The position numbers and the translations under genes were made by a program. A stretch of DNA of 64,000 nucleotides from Clostridium sp. NkU-1 (GTDB lineage: Bacteria; Bacillota_A; Clostridia; Lachnospirales; Lachnospiraceae): contig BBDR01000012.1 in NCBI GenBank assembly GCA_001312405.1, positions 78,352 through 142,351 of the forward strand, written 5' to 3'. Below, in pieces: positions 20,406 through 30,505 of this stretch (its first letter is position 1; each line of letters begins with the position of its first letter). The notes beneath the pieces were generated by a model. That model had not been told where the DNA came from and made no database searches. It was given only the letters and a program-made list of their open reading frames with translations.

Positions 20406-22424
20406 AGGCTTATTCCTCTAAATATTAAGTTTAAAAAAATTAAACTTCCAATCTGAAATACCAGTACAGAAGCGGCCCAGGCCACTGCCAGCTGGAAAAA
20501 CACCATGCCAAGGTCCATTTCATCGAACCCGTTTCCTTTTTAATGGTTGCCACCGCCGCAATACAGGGGGAATACAGGAGACAGAAAATCATAAGGCATA
20601 AGCATTCACTCCGCCAAAACCAACCCCCCCAAGAATCGAAGACAGTTCTCCCATTCCTGCTGCAGAATTTATATTGTTGATTCCAAACAGGACGGAAAAA
20701 CTGGAAACCACCACTTCCTTTGCAGAAAGCCCGGAAATAAGAGCCACTGCGATTCTCCAGTCTCCAAGGCCGGCGGGCTGAGTACAGGAACTAAAACACG
20801 CCCAATGGCAGCTGCAAAGCTTTTTGACACATCTGCCACAAATCCCGACGGCCCGGTGTTTAAAACAAACCAAAGCACAATGGTGGCAAGGAAAATAGTG
20901 TTCCTGCCTTACCCAGATAATCCTTTACTTTGTCCCATACATAAATCGTTACCGTCCTCCCGTTTGGAGTCTTATATTCGGGAAGCTCAATAAGAAGAGT
21001 ATCCTCTTCCTCTGCCTTATGCCTTAAGTGAGTCACATAAGCAATGGTAATAGCCACCATTAATCCGATAAGGTACAGGGAATAAGCTACGATCAAAGCA
21101 TGTTCCGGAAAGAACATCTGGGAAAACAGTACGTAAATAGGGAGTCTGGCTGAGCAGGACATAAAAGGCGTAATTAAAATAGTTCTTTTCCTGTCCTTTT
21201 CACTGGGAAGGGACCTGGCAGCCATAACTGCCGGAACCGTACAGCCAAACCCCAGAAGCATGGGAAGGAAAGCCTTTCCGGAAAGCCCTACCCGTCCCAT
21301 GATCTCATTCATAACATAGGCAACCCTTGCCATATATCCGCTGTCTTCCAAAAAAGCCAGCGCAAGGAACAAAATAAAGATATTGGGCAGGAATGTGAGA
21401 ATCCCTCCTACTCCGGCTATAATTCCGTCTACCACCAGGGACGTGATCCAGGCAGAGGCATGGATGCTTTCCATAAACTGATTCATATAGACAGAAAGCA
21501 GGCTTAAGGCAACTTCAAAATACCCCTTTAAAAAATCACCCACAGTAAAAGTCAAAAAGAACACCAGTGCCATGATACCCAGGAAAAACGGCAGTCCCAA
21601 AATTGGATGGGTCAGATATTCATCGATCTTATCTGTAAATGCTGCCTTTTGTTCTTTATTCACCAGGCATTCATGGATGATGCTTTCTATATAATCGTAT
21701 TTTTGGTTGATGATTTCCTTCTCATAATTATGGTCTATAATATTGCTTAAATCAAGGGGGTGATCCTCCCATACCTCCTCATCATATTCCAGGAACTTGA
21801 TGGCATGCACCTTAGATTGTCCATGCTTCCGTAATGGGCCTTTAACACGATCTCTATCTTGGAAATTTTATTCTCGATTTTAGGTGTATAATTTACGACC
21901 ACACCTTGAGGGCCTTCTTCATAATGATGAACTACCGCATGAAGCAGCACATCAAGTCCGGTCCGTTTTCTTGCAGAAACAGGAACCACAGGAATGGAGC
22001 CAAGCATCTCAGGAAGGCGGTGCAAGTCAATTTCCATTCCCCTGTCCTCAACAATGTCCATCATGTTAAGGGCTAAAATGACCGGTTTTTTTAGTTCCAG
22101 AAGCTGAAGGGTTAAATACAGATTCCGTTCCAGGGATGAAGCGTCCACCACATTGATGATCACATCCACTTCTCCGCTTTCCAAGCATTTCCTGGTTACT
22201 TTTTCTTCCAGGGTATAACAGGTCAGGCTGTAAATCCCAGGCGTGTCGATTACCCGGATGGGACGTCCCTTGTAGCTGGTTTCTCCTTCCACTCTCTCCA
22301 CGGTAACGCCAGGCCAGTTGGCCACCTTAAGCTTTGCTCCTGTAAAAGCATTGAATAAGGTTGTTTTTCCGCAGTTTGGGTTTCCCACAAACCCGACACG
22401 AATCGTTCCTTTTTCCTCACTCAT
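20402..22424 (-). CDS. feoB: Ferrous iron transporter FeoB (several frame breaks)
   Basis: GTP-gated Fe2+ importer of the inner membrane. N-terminal G domain: G1 GNPNCGKTT (residues about 15-23), G3 DTPGIYSL, G4 NMMD. Then the helical switch and a membrane domain with Gate motifs (GCTVPAVMAARSL, LPIYVLFSQMFF, GLSAKEVVVSSFSVLFG). About 674 residues in total, normal for FeoB. The frame breaks near 21800, 20870, 20780, 20585 and 20505, but each piece continues the family order. Start at 22424 with GGAGG upstream, overlapping the feoA stop by 8 bases. The C-terminus runs to TGA at 20402, sharing bases with the thrE start. Confidence 0.9.
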
Positions 22425-22650
22425 GTTCCACAGCCTCCCTGATTTCAATTCCTTCCGATATCCTTCTCCCAAGAGCGAGGCGGGTGCCCCTGACCTTGAT
22501 AATCACAGTGCCGCTTCCCTTCTTATTCATCAGGGTAACTGGCGTCAGTTCATTAACTCCAAGGGCTTCTAACCGCCTGGTGATGGTATCTTTTACCATC
22601 ACGCTGTAAACGATGTAGGTTTTTCCGATTTCTCCTTCATGTAGCTTCAT
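22417..22650 (-). CDS. feoA: Ferrous iron transport protein FeoA
   Basis: 77-residue SH3-like cytoplasmic partner of FeoB that supports its GTPase or assembly. Typical sequence: KLHEGEIGKTYIV at the start, RRLEALGVNELTPVTLM and VRGTRLALGRRISEGIEI. AGGAG precedes the ATG. First gene of the feoA-feoB-thrE operon, behind a Fur-like promoter. Confidence 0.92.
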   Translation of the reverse strand: MKLHEGEIGKTYIVYSVMVKDTITRRLEALGVNELTPVTLMNKKGSGTVIIKVRGTRLALGRRISEGIEIREAVEHE

Positions 22651-22724
22651 AATAATCTCCTCTGGATGCAGCCATTTTATGCCAATGGCGTTCCAAGGCT
22701 CCTGCCTTAGATGCGTCCATTGAG

Positions 22725-22753
22725 ATTTTACTCTTATTGAGAATCACTGTCAA
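22725..22753 (-). promoter_or_regulatory. feo operon promoter with Fur-like box
   Basis: On the minus strand TTGACA (22748-22753), a 17-base spacer and TAAAAT (22725-22730). The spacer and -35 hold TGACAGTGATTCTCA (22738-22752), which matches 11 of 14 positions of the 7-1-7 Fur box TGATAATNATTATCA. Position and sequence imply iron repression of feoAB and thrE. Confidence 0.7.
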
Positions 22754-22790
22754 TACCATTCACCCGTTCCGGGCAACAATTTTTAGTCCC

Positions 22791-24777
22791 TTAATCATCC
22801 ATATCCTGAAGCATCTTTTTCACCTGAACCATCCGGTCACGCAGCCTTGCCGCCTCTTCAAAATTAAGCTCTGCCGCTGCCTGGTGCATCTTCTTTGTAA
22901 GCTCTTTGGCAAGCTTTTCCAGTTCCTTTGCATCCATGGATTCCGGATCCTTCTTAAAATCCTTCTCCTCTTCAATGGCTGCCTTTGAGATGGCAATGAG
23001 GTCACGGACCGACTTCTTGATGGTAGTAGGAGTGATCCCGTGTTCTTCGTTATAGCGCTGCTGAATGGCTCTCCTTCGGTTTGTCTCCTCAATCGCCACG
23101 CGCATGGAATCAGTCACCCGATCCGCATACATGATTACATGGCCCTCAGAGTTTCTGGCCGCCCTTCCAATGGTCTGGATCAGAGATGTCTCCGAGCGGA
23201 GAAAGCCTTCCTTATCTGCATCCAGAATAGCCACCAGAGTGATCTCCGGAATATCAAGGCCCTCCCGCAGCAGGTTGATTCCCACCAGTACATCAAATAC
23301 ATCCAGACGCATGTCCCGGATAATTTCGGAACGCTCCAGGGTATCGATGTCGGAGTGGAGGTATTTTACCCGGATTCCCACCTCTCTCATATAATCGGTC
23401 AGATCCTCGGCCATACGTTTTGTCAGGGTGGTGATCAGAATCTTGTTTTTCTTTTCCACTTCCTTATTTACCTCGGAAACCAGATCATCGATCTGTCCTT
23501 CTACTGGTCTGACATCGATTTCAGGATCAAGAAGCCCTGTAGGCCGGATGATCTGCTCCACCCTTAAAAGCTCATGCTCTGCCTCATAAACAGAGGGCGT
23601 AGCAGAAACGAACATCATCTGATTGATCTTGGATTCAAATTCCTCAAAATTCAAGGGCCTGTTATCAAGGGCTGATGGAAGGCGGAAGCCAAAATTCACA
23701 AGTGTTGTCTTTCTGGAACGGTCTCCTGCAAACATGCCCCGTACCTGAGGCAGGGTAATGTGGGATTCATCCACCATGATAAGAAAATCATCGCGGAAAT
23801 AATCGATCAGGGTACAGGGAGGCTCTCCCGGCTTGCTTCCGACCAAATGCCTGGAATAGTTTTCAATTCCAGAACAAAAGCCGGTTTCCTTCATCATCTC
23901 CACATCAAAATTCGTCCGTTCCGAAATCCTCTGCGCCTCTAACAGCTTGTCCTCGCTCTTAAAATAGGCCACCTGTTCCTTTAATTCCTCCAGAATGGTC
24001 TGTGCTGCACGCTCCATCTTCTCCCTGGACACAACATAATGGGAAGCCGGAAAGATTGCCACATGTCCCAGATCCGCCCGGATCTCCCCCGTCAGGGTAT
24101 CTATCTCCGTAATACGTTCCACTTCATCTCCGAAAAACTCGATCCGGTAAGCCTCGCTGCCGGAATAAGCCGGGAATATCTCTACCACATCTCCTCTTAC
24201 CCGGAAGGTCCCCCGCCTGAAATCCATATCATTCCGGTCATACTGGATATCAATCAGCTTATGGACCACCTCATCCCGGTCCTTTATCATGCCAGGTCTT
24301 AAGGAAATAACCATTTCCTTATAATCAATGGGGCTTCCCAGGCCATAAATACAGGAAACCGATGCCACGATGATCACATCGCTCCGCTCCGAAAGAGCAG
24401 CCGTAGCCGAATGCCTGAGCTTATCAATCTCATCATTAATCGCCGAATCCTTCTCAATATAGGTATCCGTAGAAGGCACATAAGCCTCCGGCTGGTAATA
24501 ATCATAATAGGAAACAAAATACTCCACCGCATTTTCGGGAAAAAAATTCCTTGAACTCGCCGTAAAGCTGGGCTGCAAGCGTCTTATTATGAGCGATGAT
24601 GAGAGTAGGCCTTTGCAGCTTCTGGATTACATTTGCCATGGTAAAGGTCTTTCCAGAGCCGGTAACTCCCAGTAAAGTCTGGAATTGATTGCCCTCTTTG
24701 AATCCTTTCACAAGCTGGTCAATGGCCTCTGGCTGGTCACCGGTAGGGGCATATTCTGAATGTAATATAAAGTCCAT
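22791..24777 (-). CDS. uvrB: Excinuclease ABC subunit B
   Basis: DNA damage-verification helicase of nucleotide excision repair, working with UvrA and UvrC. About 661 residues. Walker A GVTGSGKT near residue 38, the damage-probing beta-hairpin [12 protein letters not shown], helicase motifs ([27 protein letters not shown]) and a C-terminal UVR domain ([13 protein letters not shown]) that contacts UvrC. The ATG at 24777 follows GGAGGT. The frame shifts at the seven-A run 24540-24546; six would read [16 protein letters not shown], the family sequence. uvrA is not in the window. Confidence 0.95.
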
Positions 24778-24798
24778 GATTATTTCACCTCCAAATCC

Positions 24799-24860
24799 TT
24801 TTTGCATAGGCGGCCGCCAGATGGCAACGCATATCCGCCTGGCGGCTGCCTATGCAAAAA
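24799..24860. repeat. Long inverted repeat upstream of uvrB
   Basis: Arms 24799-24820 and 24839-24860, 22 bases each with a single mismatch (G-U in RNA), separated by 18 bases. The outer ends are T5 and A5, so it looks like a bidirectional intrinsic terminator. It lies only 7 bases before the uvrB ribosome site, thus inside or at the edge of the uvrB leader. Confidence 0.75.
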
Positions 24861-25003
24861 TAACAATGTCTGTCACTGCCAATTATAGCATATGGCTGAA
24901 AGAAAGTATAGCCAAACAAGGAACATCTGTTCTTTTGTATTGAAATTCTTCTCCTTTTAGTATATCATACATCCTATACTACGAAACAGCAGGAGGACAA
25001 TTT

Positions 25004-26026
25004 ATGTACAGCTTTAATAATGACTATAGCGAAGGTGCCCATCCAAAGATTTTGGAAGCAATGATCAATGCCAATTTAATCCAAAATAGCGGATACGGGC
25101 TGGATGACCATTGCAGCAGGGCCCGGGCTCTCATCAGACAGGAAATCGGCAGAGAGGATGTTGATGTCCATTTTATCGTCGGCGGCACCCAGACCAATCT
25201 GATCACCATCGCCACTGCCCTGCGTCCCTGGCAGGCGGTCATCGCAACGGATAAGGGCCATATAAACGTCCATGAGACAGGAGCCATCGAAGCCACCGGG
25301 CACAAGGTCTTAGCCATGCCAAGCGAAGACGGAAAGCTGACTCCTGCCCATATCCAGAAAGCCCTGGACCTTCATACCGATGAGCACATGGTGCAGCCAA
25401 AGATGGTCTATATTTCCAACTCAACGGAGATCGGCACCCAATACAGCAAAGCAGAGCTGGAAGCCCTTCACCATATCTGCCGTCAAAAGGGACTTTACCT
25501 GTTTTTAGACGGAGCCCGCATTGGATCCGCACTTACAAGCTCTGTGAATGATTTAACATTGCAGGATATTGCAAGGCTTACAGATGTATTTTATATCGGG
25601 GGAACAAAAGGAGGCGCTTTGTTCGGAGAAGCCCTTGTAATCTGCCATCAGGATTTAAAACCGGATTTCCGGTTTATGGTAAAGCAGAGGGGAGCCATGC
25701 TGGCAAAGGGCTGGCTGCTGGGTATCCAGTTTGAAGAGCTGTTTTCCAATAACCTCTTCTATGATTTGGCTTCTCACTCGAATGATATGGCTGCCATTCT
25801 GAGAAAAGGAATTGAAACATGCGGATATTCCTTTTACTCGGATTCCACCACAAACCAGCTTTTCCCGATATTTCCTGACCAGGTGATTGCAAAACTGGAA
25901 AAGGAATTCCTTTTCTCCATCCAGGAGCGGGTCGATGACAGTCATACTTCCATCCGGCTGGTTACCTCCTGGGCTACCAGTGAAGAAGCGTGCCGCCGGT
26001 TTATCAGTCTTCTGGAAACTTGCTGA
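25004..26026 (+). CDS. Low-specificity threonine aldolase (PLP, beta-eliminating lyase fold)
   Basis: Cleaves L-threonine or allo-threonine to glycine and acetaldehyde using pyridoxal phosphate. 340 residues, cytoplasmic. Start MYSFNNDYSEGAHPKILEAM with AGGAGG 8 bases upstream. The PLP-binding lysine is in YIGGTKGGALFGE (about residue 203), with LFLDGARIGSAL and the substrate histidine in KGHINVHETGAIE. Single intact gene with its own AT-rich promoter region, divergent from uvrB. Confidence 0.92.
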   Translation: MYSFNNDYSEGAHPKILEAMINANLIQNSGYGLDDHCSRARALIRQEIGREDVDVHFIVGGTQTNLITIATALRPWQAVIATDKGHINVHETGAIEATGHKVLAMPSEDGKLTPAHIQKALDLHTDEHMVQPKMVYISNSTEIGTQYSKAELEALHHICRQKGLYLFLDGARIGSALTSSVNDLTLQDIARLTDVFYIGGTKGGALFGEALVICHQDLKPDFRFMVKQRGAMLAKGWLLGIQFEELFSNNLFYDLASHSNDMAAILRKGIETCGYSFYSDSTTNQLFPIFPDQVIAKLEKEFLFSIQERVDDSHTSIRLVTSWATSEEACRRFISLLETC

Positions 26027-26194
26027 TTAAAAAACTTTAAGGAGACCCTCTAAGTAACATTATGGGGTACTTATTTCTTCTTTCTAGTTGCGCTTCAAGC
26101 GAGCGTGCATTTGCCAGCATTGCATTATACAGCAAAATATTATAAAATGTAAATGTGTCCTTACACAAATATAAAAGAAAAAGAGGAAATGAGA

Positions 26195-26762
26195 ATGAAA
26201 AAGAAGTTTTACTATGCGTCAGTGTCGCTGCTATGTTATCCCTAACAGCCTGTAGCAATGGCGTGTCACAAAAAGATTATGACAAACTAATTAGCGAAAA
26301 AGAAAAAAATTGAATCGGATTATTCCACTCTAGAAAAAGAATACGAAGAATTAAATAAAAAGTATTTGGAAGATAAGGATAATAATTTAAAAACTACAAG
26401 TGATAATTTTACTCTCAGTAAAGTAAATGCCTGGGCTCAGACATCTTTTGGAGATTCTGCTTCCTGTTCCTTAGATGATAAAAAAACATCTTACTGTTCA
26501 TGTACCATCAAATTATACAGCAAGTAATGTTCCAGAAATTTTAAGCGATATAAAAAATTCTTTATCCACATGGGTTGCTATTGACTCTCCCACTAGTAAT
26601 ACTACAGAATTTAATTACATTACTATTACTTTTTATGATAATAGTCAAGATGGAATAATATCTTATACATTTGATAATAGCAATAAAGAATTCGAACTGA
26701 AAACTATCATGGGAAATTTACAAAAAGTAGAAGAAATTGTAAATGCAATTCCTAAAAATTAA
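26195..26762 (+). CDS. Small lipoprotein with coiled coil
   Basis: The ATG at 26195 (MKKK) leads, after a shift near 26210, to a lipoprotein signal VSVAAMLSLTACS. The seven-A runs at 26303-26309 and 26480-26486 each break the frame; with six As each, a single protein of about 188 residues results: lipobox, coiled coil (KDYDKLISEKEKIESDYSTLEKEYEELNK-type pattern), then an alpha/beta domain (HLTVHVPSNYTASNVPEIL ... FNYITITFYDN) ending VNAIPKN. I do not recognise the family. It is surface anchored by inference. GC is lower than the flanking genes. Confidence 0.7.
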
Positions 26763-26898
26763 TTATAATCTATCCTGACTGCAATTCCTGCACTTGACCA
26801 GCACAATACCAGAGGTTTTACCGGCACCAAAGGAAGGCTGCTGAAACACTGGTCCCTTGCAGGATTGATAAGTAATTACAACATATCGATCCAAATGT

Positions 26899-26947
26899 AT
26901 AAAAGCCCTCTATAGCCAGCAGTTAAATCTGCCGGCCATAGAAGGCT
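26899..26947 (-). terminator. Terminator of ctpA
   Basis: Nineteen-base imperfect stem (26929-26947 with 26903-26921) followed on the minus strand by TTTTATAC. Confidence 0.85.
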
Positions 26948-26973
26948 TCTTTCTTTTACGATCCAGTTAAAAT

Positions 26974-28280
26974 CTAACGGTTCTCATTCAATGCTTTTAT
27001 CGCTTCCACAAGCTGGTTATCTTCGCTATGCTCAATCTTGATCTTAGTCTTTAAATCCTCTTTTAAATCAACTGCAACATCCGGCTCCAGGCCCTTTCCA
27101 TGAAGGTCAAAGCCGCTTGGAGTATAGTAATGGGCCACAGTCATCTTAATAGCCGTACCATGGTCAAGAGGAAACAGTGTCTGGACAATTCCCTTTCCAA
27201 AGGTCTTTGTTCCCACCAGCTTCGCCTTGTCATAGGCCTTGAGAGCTCCTGAAAATACTTCGGAGGCACTGGCGGACTGACCATTAACTAATACAGCTAT
27301 GGGTACGTCTACCTTATGGCCGTCAGAGGCGTAATACTGCTCTCCTTCTCCATACTTATCCGCCATATAAACCAGAAGCGTCTTATTCTTCTTGGTCCTT
27401 ACCAGATTAGGATCTCCTTCGATTACCAGATCGTCCGGAAGAATGTAGTCCAGCATGGAAACCACTGCATCCACAACCCCTCCAGGATTATTTCTCAAAT
27501 CCACGATCATCTTCTCCATACCCTGTTTTTCCAGATCATCGATGGCGTTCTTAAACTGACCTGCTGTTACCGTATCAAACTGGCTCACTGATATATATCC
27601 GATATTGTCTGCCAGCATTTCATGCTCTACCGTAGGAACCGTGATCTGACGGCGCTCCATTGTCATATCAATGTAGGCTCCCGTATCCGGACGAAGGACT
27701 GTAACCGTTACAGACGTTCCTTCCGCCCCTTTGATATGATCCTTTACCACCAGCTCTAAATCCATGCCGGTCACTTCCTGATCGCCTACCTTGTAGATTA
27801 AGTCGCCGGGCAGCATTCCTGCCTCAGCACCGGGCGTTCCTTCGAAGACCTTGGTCACTGTGAGGATACCGGTAGCCGCGCTCTGGCTGACCATGACTCC
27901 GATTCCGCAGTATTCTCCAGCCGTGTCCTCTACCAGCTTCTCATATTCGTCTGCCGTATAGTAAACCGTATAAGGATCCTCAAGTCCATACAGCATTCCC
28001 TTGTATATCCAGTCTTCCACATTTTTCGTATCCTCATCAAAGAGGTAATACTTATCGATCACGCTCTGAATGGTCTGGATTTTGGCTACGATCCGGTTTA
28101 AATCCAGATTGCCTTCCTGGTTCTCCGCCTGGGCAGATTCGGCTGCCTGATCTTTTCCATCAATTGCCGCCCTGCCGATCAGAAAAATCCCCAAAGACAT
28201 ACCCACAATAACAAGACCTGCCAATGTGGTCAGAAGCGCTCCTACTAGGCGCCCTTCCAAAATTTATTCTTACTTTCCAC
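26974..28280 (-). CDS. S41 family C-terminal processing peptidase
   Basis: Membrane-anchored serine protease of the CtpA/CtpB type. N-terminal transmembrane segment (LVGALLTTLAGLVIVGMSLG), a PDZ domain around residues 110-195 (GYCGIGVMVSQ-like, LPGDLIYKVGDQEV) and a catalytic domain with nucleophile Ser in NGQSASASEVFSGAL and Lys in KTFGKGIVQT. About 435 residues. I place the start at a GTG at 28280 with AGGAG 7 bases upstream (MESKNKFWKGA); one base is missing near 28249. It follows ftsEX and an M23 remnant, the usual Clostridial order, which implies a role in cell-wall remodelling or sporulation signalling. Confidence 0.9.
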
Positions 28281-28302
28281 TGTTATTCTCCTATCTAGCT
28301 CT

Positions 28303-28720
28303 TTATGGGCTTACGTATTTCACCGGATTTACATGGCGGCCGTTTGCCTGATCCCAAAATGGAGACAAGGCCCTGTGGAATATCCAGTATAACCCACATT
28401 TGCAATTACCTGCCCCTGCCATACTTCCCGTTCATATTCAAAACCGGGAGCAGTGCATATAAACGGCATAAACTTCTCCGCCAAAAGAGATCATGATATA
28501 TGCCGGCAGAATAACTGTATGTAGATGTGGCGGATTCCCAGCGTTAAAACCGAAATGATACAGCTTAACGCGGGCAGAATCATATAAACTTAATATTCCC
28601 CATAGAAACCGTATTATACGTTTTTCCGGCCCAGAAAAGCTCTCTGATGGGCCTGATCCGTTTTCTGTAACTGGAAAGCTGAGAATCTTATTCCTGGACC
28701 GGATGTCATTCTCCGGCATT
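28303..28720 (-). pseudogene. M23 peptidase remnant (EnvC-like) between ftsX and ctpA
   Basis: In this position Firmicutes usually carry a murein hydrolase activator: signal peptide, long coiled coil, M23 LytM domain. Only the end is recognisable: YIMISFGGEVYAVYMHCSRF, then in the next frame WQGQVIANVGYTGYSTGP with LHFGI, and in a third frame NGRHVNPVKYVSP before a stop at 28303. The H-x-H of LytM is reduced to CLHF. Only about 60 bases separate it from the ftsX stop, so the whole coiled coil and signal are absent. Frame breaks here are not at long homopolymers, so a real deletion is likely. Confidence 0.6.
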
Positions 28721-28781
28721 TTTTATCATATGCAGCAATGCTGCCAATATATTCCCCGGTTCAAAAACTGGATTTCTTCCC

Positions 28782-29692
28782 TTATACCTTTAAATGCTTC
28801 CGGATGGTAAAGAAGCTTACAAAAAAATCCGATCCCAACGCCAAGAGCCAGCGCCGTTGCCGCCATATAGGGGAATATGGCTTCCACCGGAAGGAACTGA
28901 AACAGCCCTGATAAGATGCTGAACTTTGTGACCACATATTCAACTGTGGACCGGTACAGAAAATAAATGGATACCAGAGGAATACAGGCACCTACCAGTC
29001 CGATGATAATTCCTTCTACCACAAAGGGAGCCCGGATCATATAATTGGTGGCGCCAATTAATTTCATGATCTGGTTTTCATTCTTCCGGAATGCCGCTGC
29101 CACTGAAATAGTATTGCTGATCAGGAATATGGCCACAGCCAATAAAACACCGATGATCAGCATGGAAAGAACTCCGATCACCCTGCTTAAGCTGTTCATT
29201 CCTTCTGCTGCTGTTTTAGAATAATTGACCTTCCTGACACCGTCAATGCTCTTTAACCAGTCCACAACCTGGTCCTGATCCACCAGGTCCTTTAAAAATA
29301 TGGTATAAGAAGCTGAATTGGCCAGCGGATTGTCCTCCTCAAATCCTTCTGCAAGATCCTGCATATCCCCGAAGTATTCCTGCTTCGCTTGCGCCCATGC
29401 ATCCTCTGCCGAGGTGAATGTCACTTCCTTCACGTCGTCTCTGGCTTTGATCTTATTGCCGATTTCCTTGATCTTGTTCGCGTCCAGCCCTTCATTAAAA
29501 AAACACCGTGATTCCCACCGTGCTTTCCGTATTCTTTATTACATATTGCACGTTGATAACAATGGAAAAAAACAGGCAGAACAAAAAAATGCAGGCAGAA
29601 ACCGTTGCAATGGATGCCAGGGAAAACAAAATGTTCCTGCATATATTATTTACACCTTGTTTCAGGCAATACCAAAACGTACTAATTCTCAT
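28782..29692 (-). CDS. ftsX: Cell division ABC permease FtsX
   Basis: Four-helix membrane subunit that, with FtsE, activates peptidoglycan hydrolases through an extracellular loop. About 302 residues: [17 protein letters not shown] start, first helix, extracellular domain ([18 protein letters not shown]), three C-terminal helices. The frame shifts near 29500 ([10 protein letters not shown] to INEGLDANK) and at the seven-A run 28821-28827; six As give [12 protein letters not shown] and a stop at 28782. The start at 29692 overlaps ftsE. Its usual M23 partner is decayed here. Confidence 0.9.
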
Positions 29693-30368
29693 ATGTATAA
29701 CCGCCTTTTTTCTCATCGCTTATGATGGTTCCACGATCCATCACAATCACCCGTTTTTTCATCCGGTCTACAATCTCCTGGCTATGGGTGACAACGATCA
29801 CTGTTGTTCCCAGCTTGTTTACCTCATTCAACAGCTTCATGATCTCCATGGAGTTGTGTCCATCCAGATTTCCGGTGGGCTCGTCTGCCAACAGGATTTC
29901 CGGACGGTTAATTAAAGCCCTGGCAATGGCAACACGCTGCTGCTCTCCGCCGGACAACTGCTGAGGAAAAAAACTTGTATTTTGAAGAAAGTCCCACCAT
30001 CTTTAGCATGGCGGGAACCGATTCTTTTATGCTCCTTGTGGATGCTCCGATTACCCGCTGCGCAAAAGCTACATTTTCGTAGACATTCCGATCTTTTAAC
30101 AAACGAAAATCCTGGAAAACCATGCCGAGCTTCCGCCGGTATCTGGGAATGAACCTCTGGGCATCTTGCTTAAATTCATATCATTCACAATAATCTTACC
30201 GGAGGTGGGTTCCACTTCTTTTAACAGCATTTTCAAGAGTGTGGATTTGCCTGACCCGCTGCGGCCAATGATAAAAACGAATTCCCCATCCTCAATAGTC
30301 ATGCTGACATTACGCAGCGCCTTATTTCCGGCCTCATATGTTTTGCTTACATTCCATAGTTCAATCAT
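29682..30368 (-). CDS. ftsE: Cell division ATP-binding protein FtsE
   Basis: ABC ATPase partner of FtsX. 228 residues. Walker [11 protein letters not shown]-loop VFQDFRLL, signature [15 protein letters not shown], Walker [13 protein letters not shown] and switch His VTHSQEIV. Frame breaks near 30140 and at the seven-A run 29967-29973; six As give [20 protein letters not shown] precedes the start at 30368. Overlaps ftsX by 11 bases. Confidence 0.93.
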
Positions 30369-30421
30369 TTCAGTCCTCTAATTTTTGTGCTTTGATTACT
30401 TTTGCTTTTGGGGGGGATTGG

Positions 30422-30447
30422 GAAAAAAGGCAGTTATACAACTGCTT
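30422..30447 (-). terminator. Terminator after the CdaR-like regulator
   Basis: GCAGTT-GTATA-AACTGC-type stem followed on the minus strand by CTTTTTTCC. A second palindrome, GCAGCTGCATAGCTGC (30463-30478), lies just before it. Confidence 0.75.
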
Positions 30448-30505
30448 TTGTGCAAGCACAACGCAGCTGCATAGCTGCCTCCTTCCGCACTGCTCTTAGC
30501 CAGCA

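Noticed and set aside
23040..23567. 175-codon plus-strand frame within uvrB
   Set aside because: Antisense to UvrB helicase motifs, no independent support.
24540..24546. Programmed ribosomal frameshift in uvrB and other A-run genes
   Set aside because: The same seven-base runs break many unrelated genes in the same direction (one base extra); no slippery heptamer with a downstream structure is seen, so miscalling is simpler.
26037..26258. 73-codon minus-strand frame
   Set aside because: Antisense to the lipoprotein signal sequence at 26195 and without a start signal.
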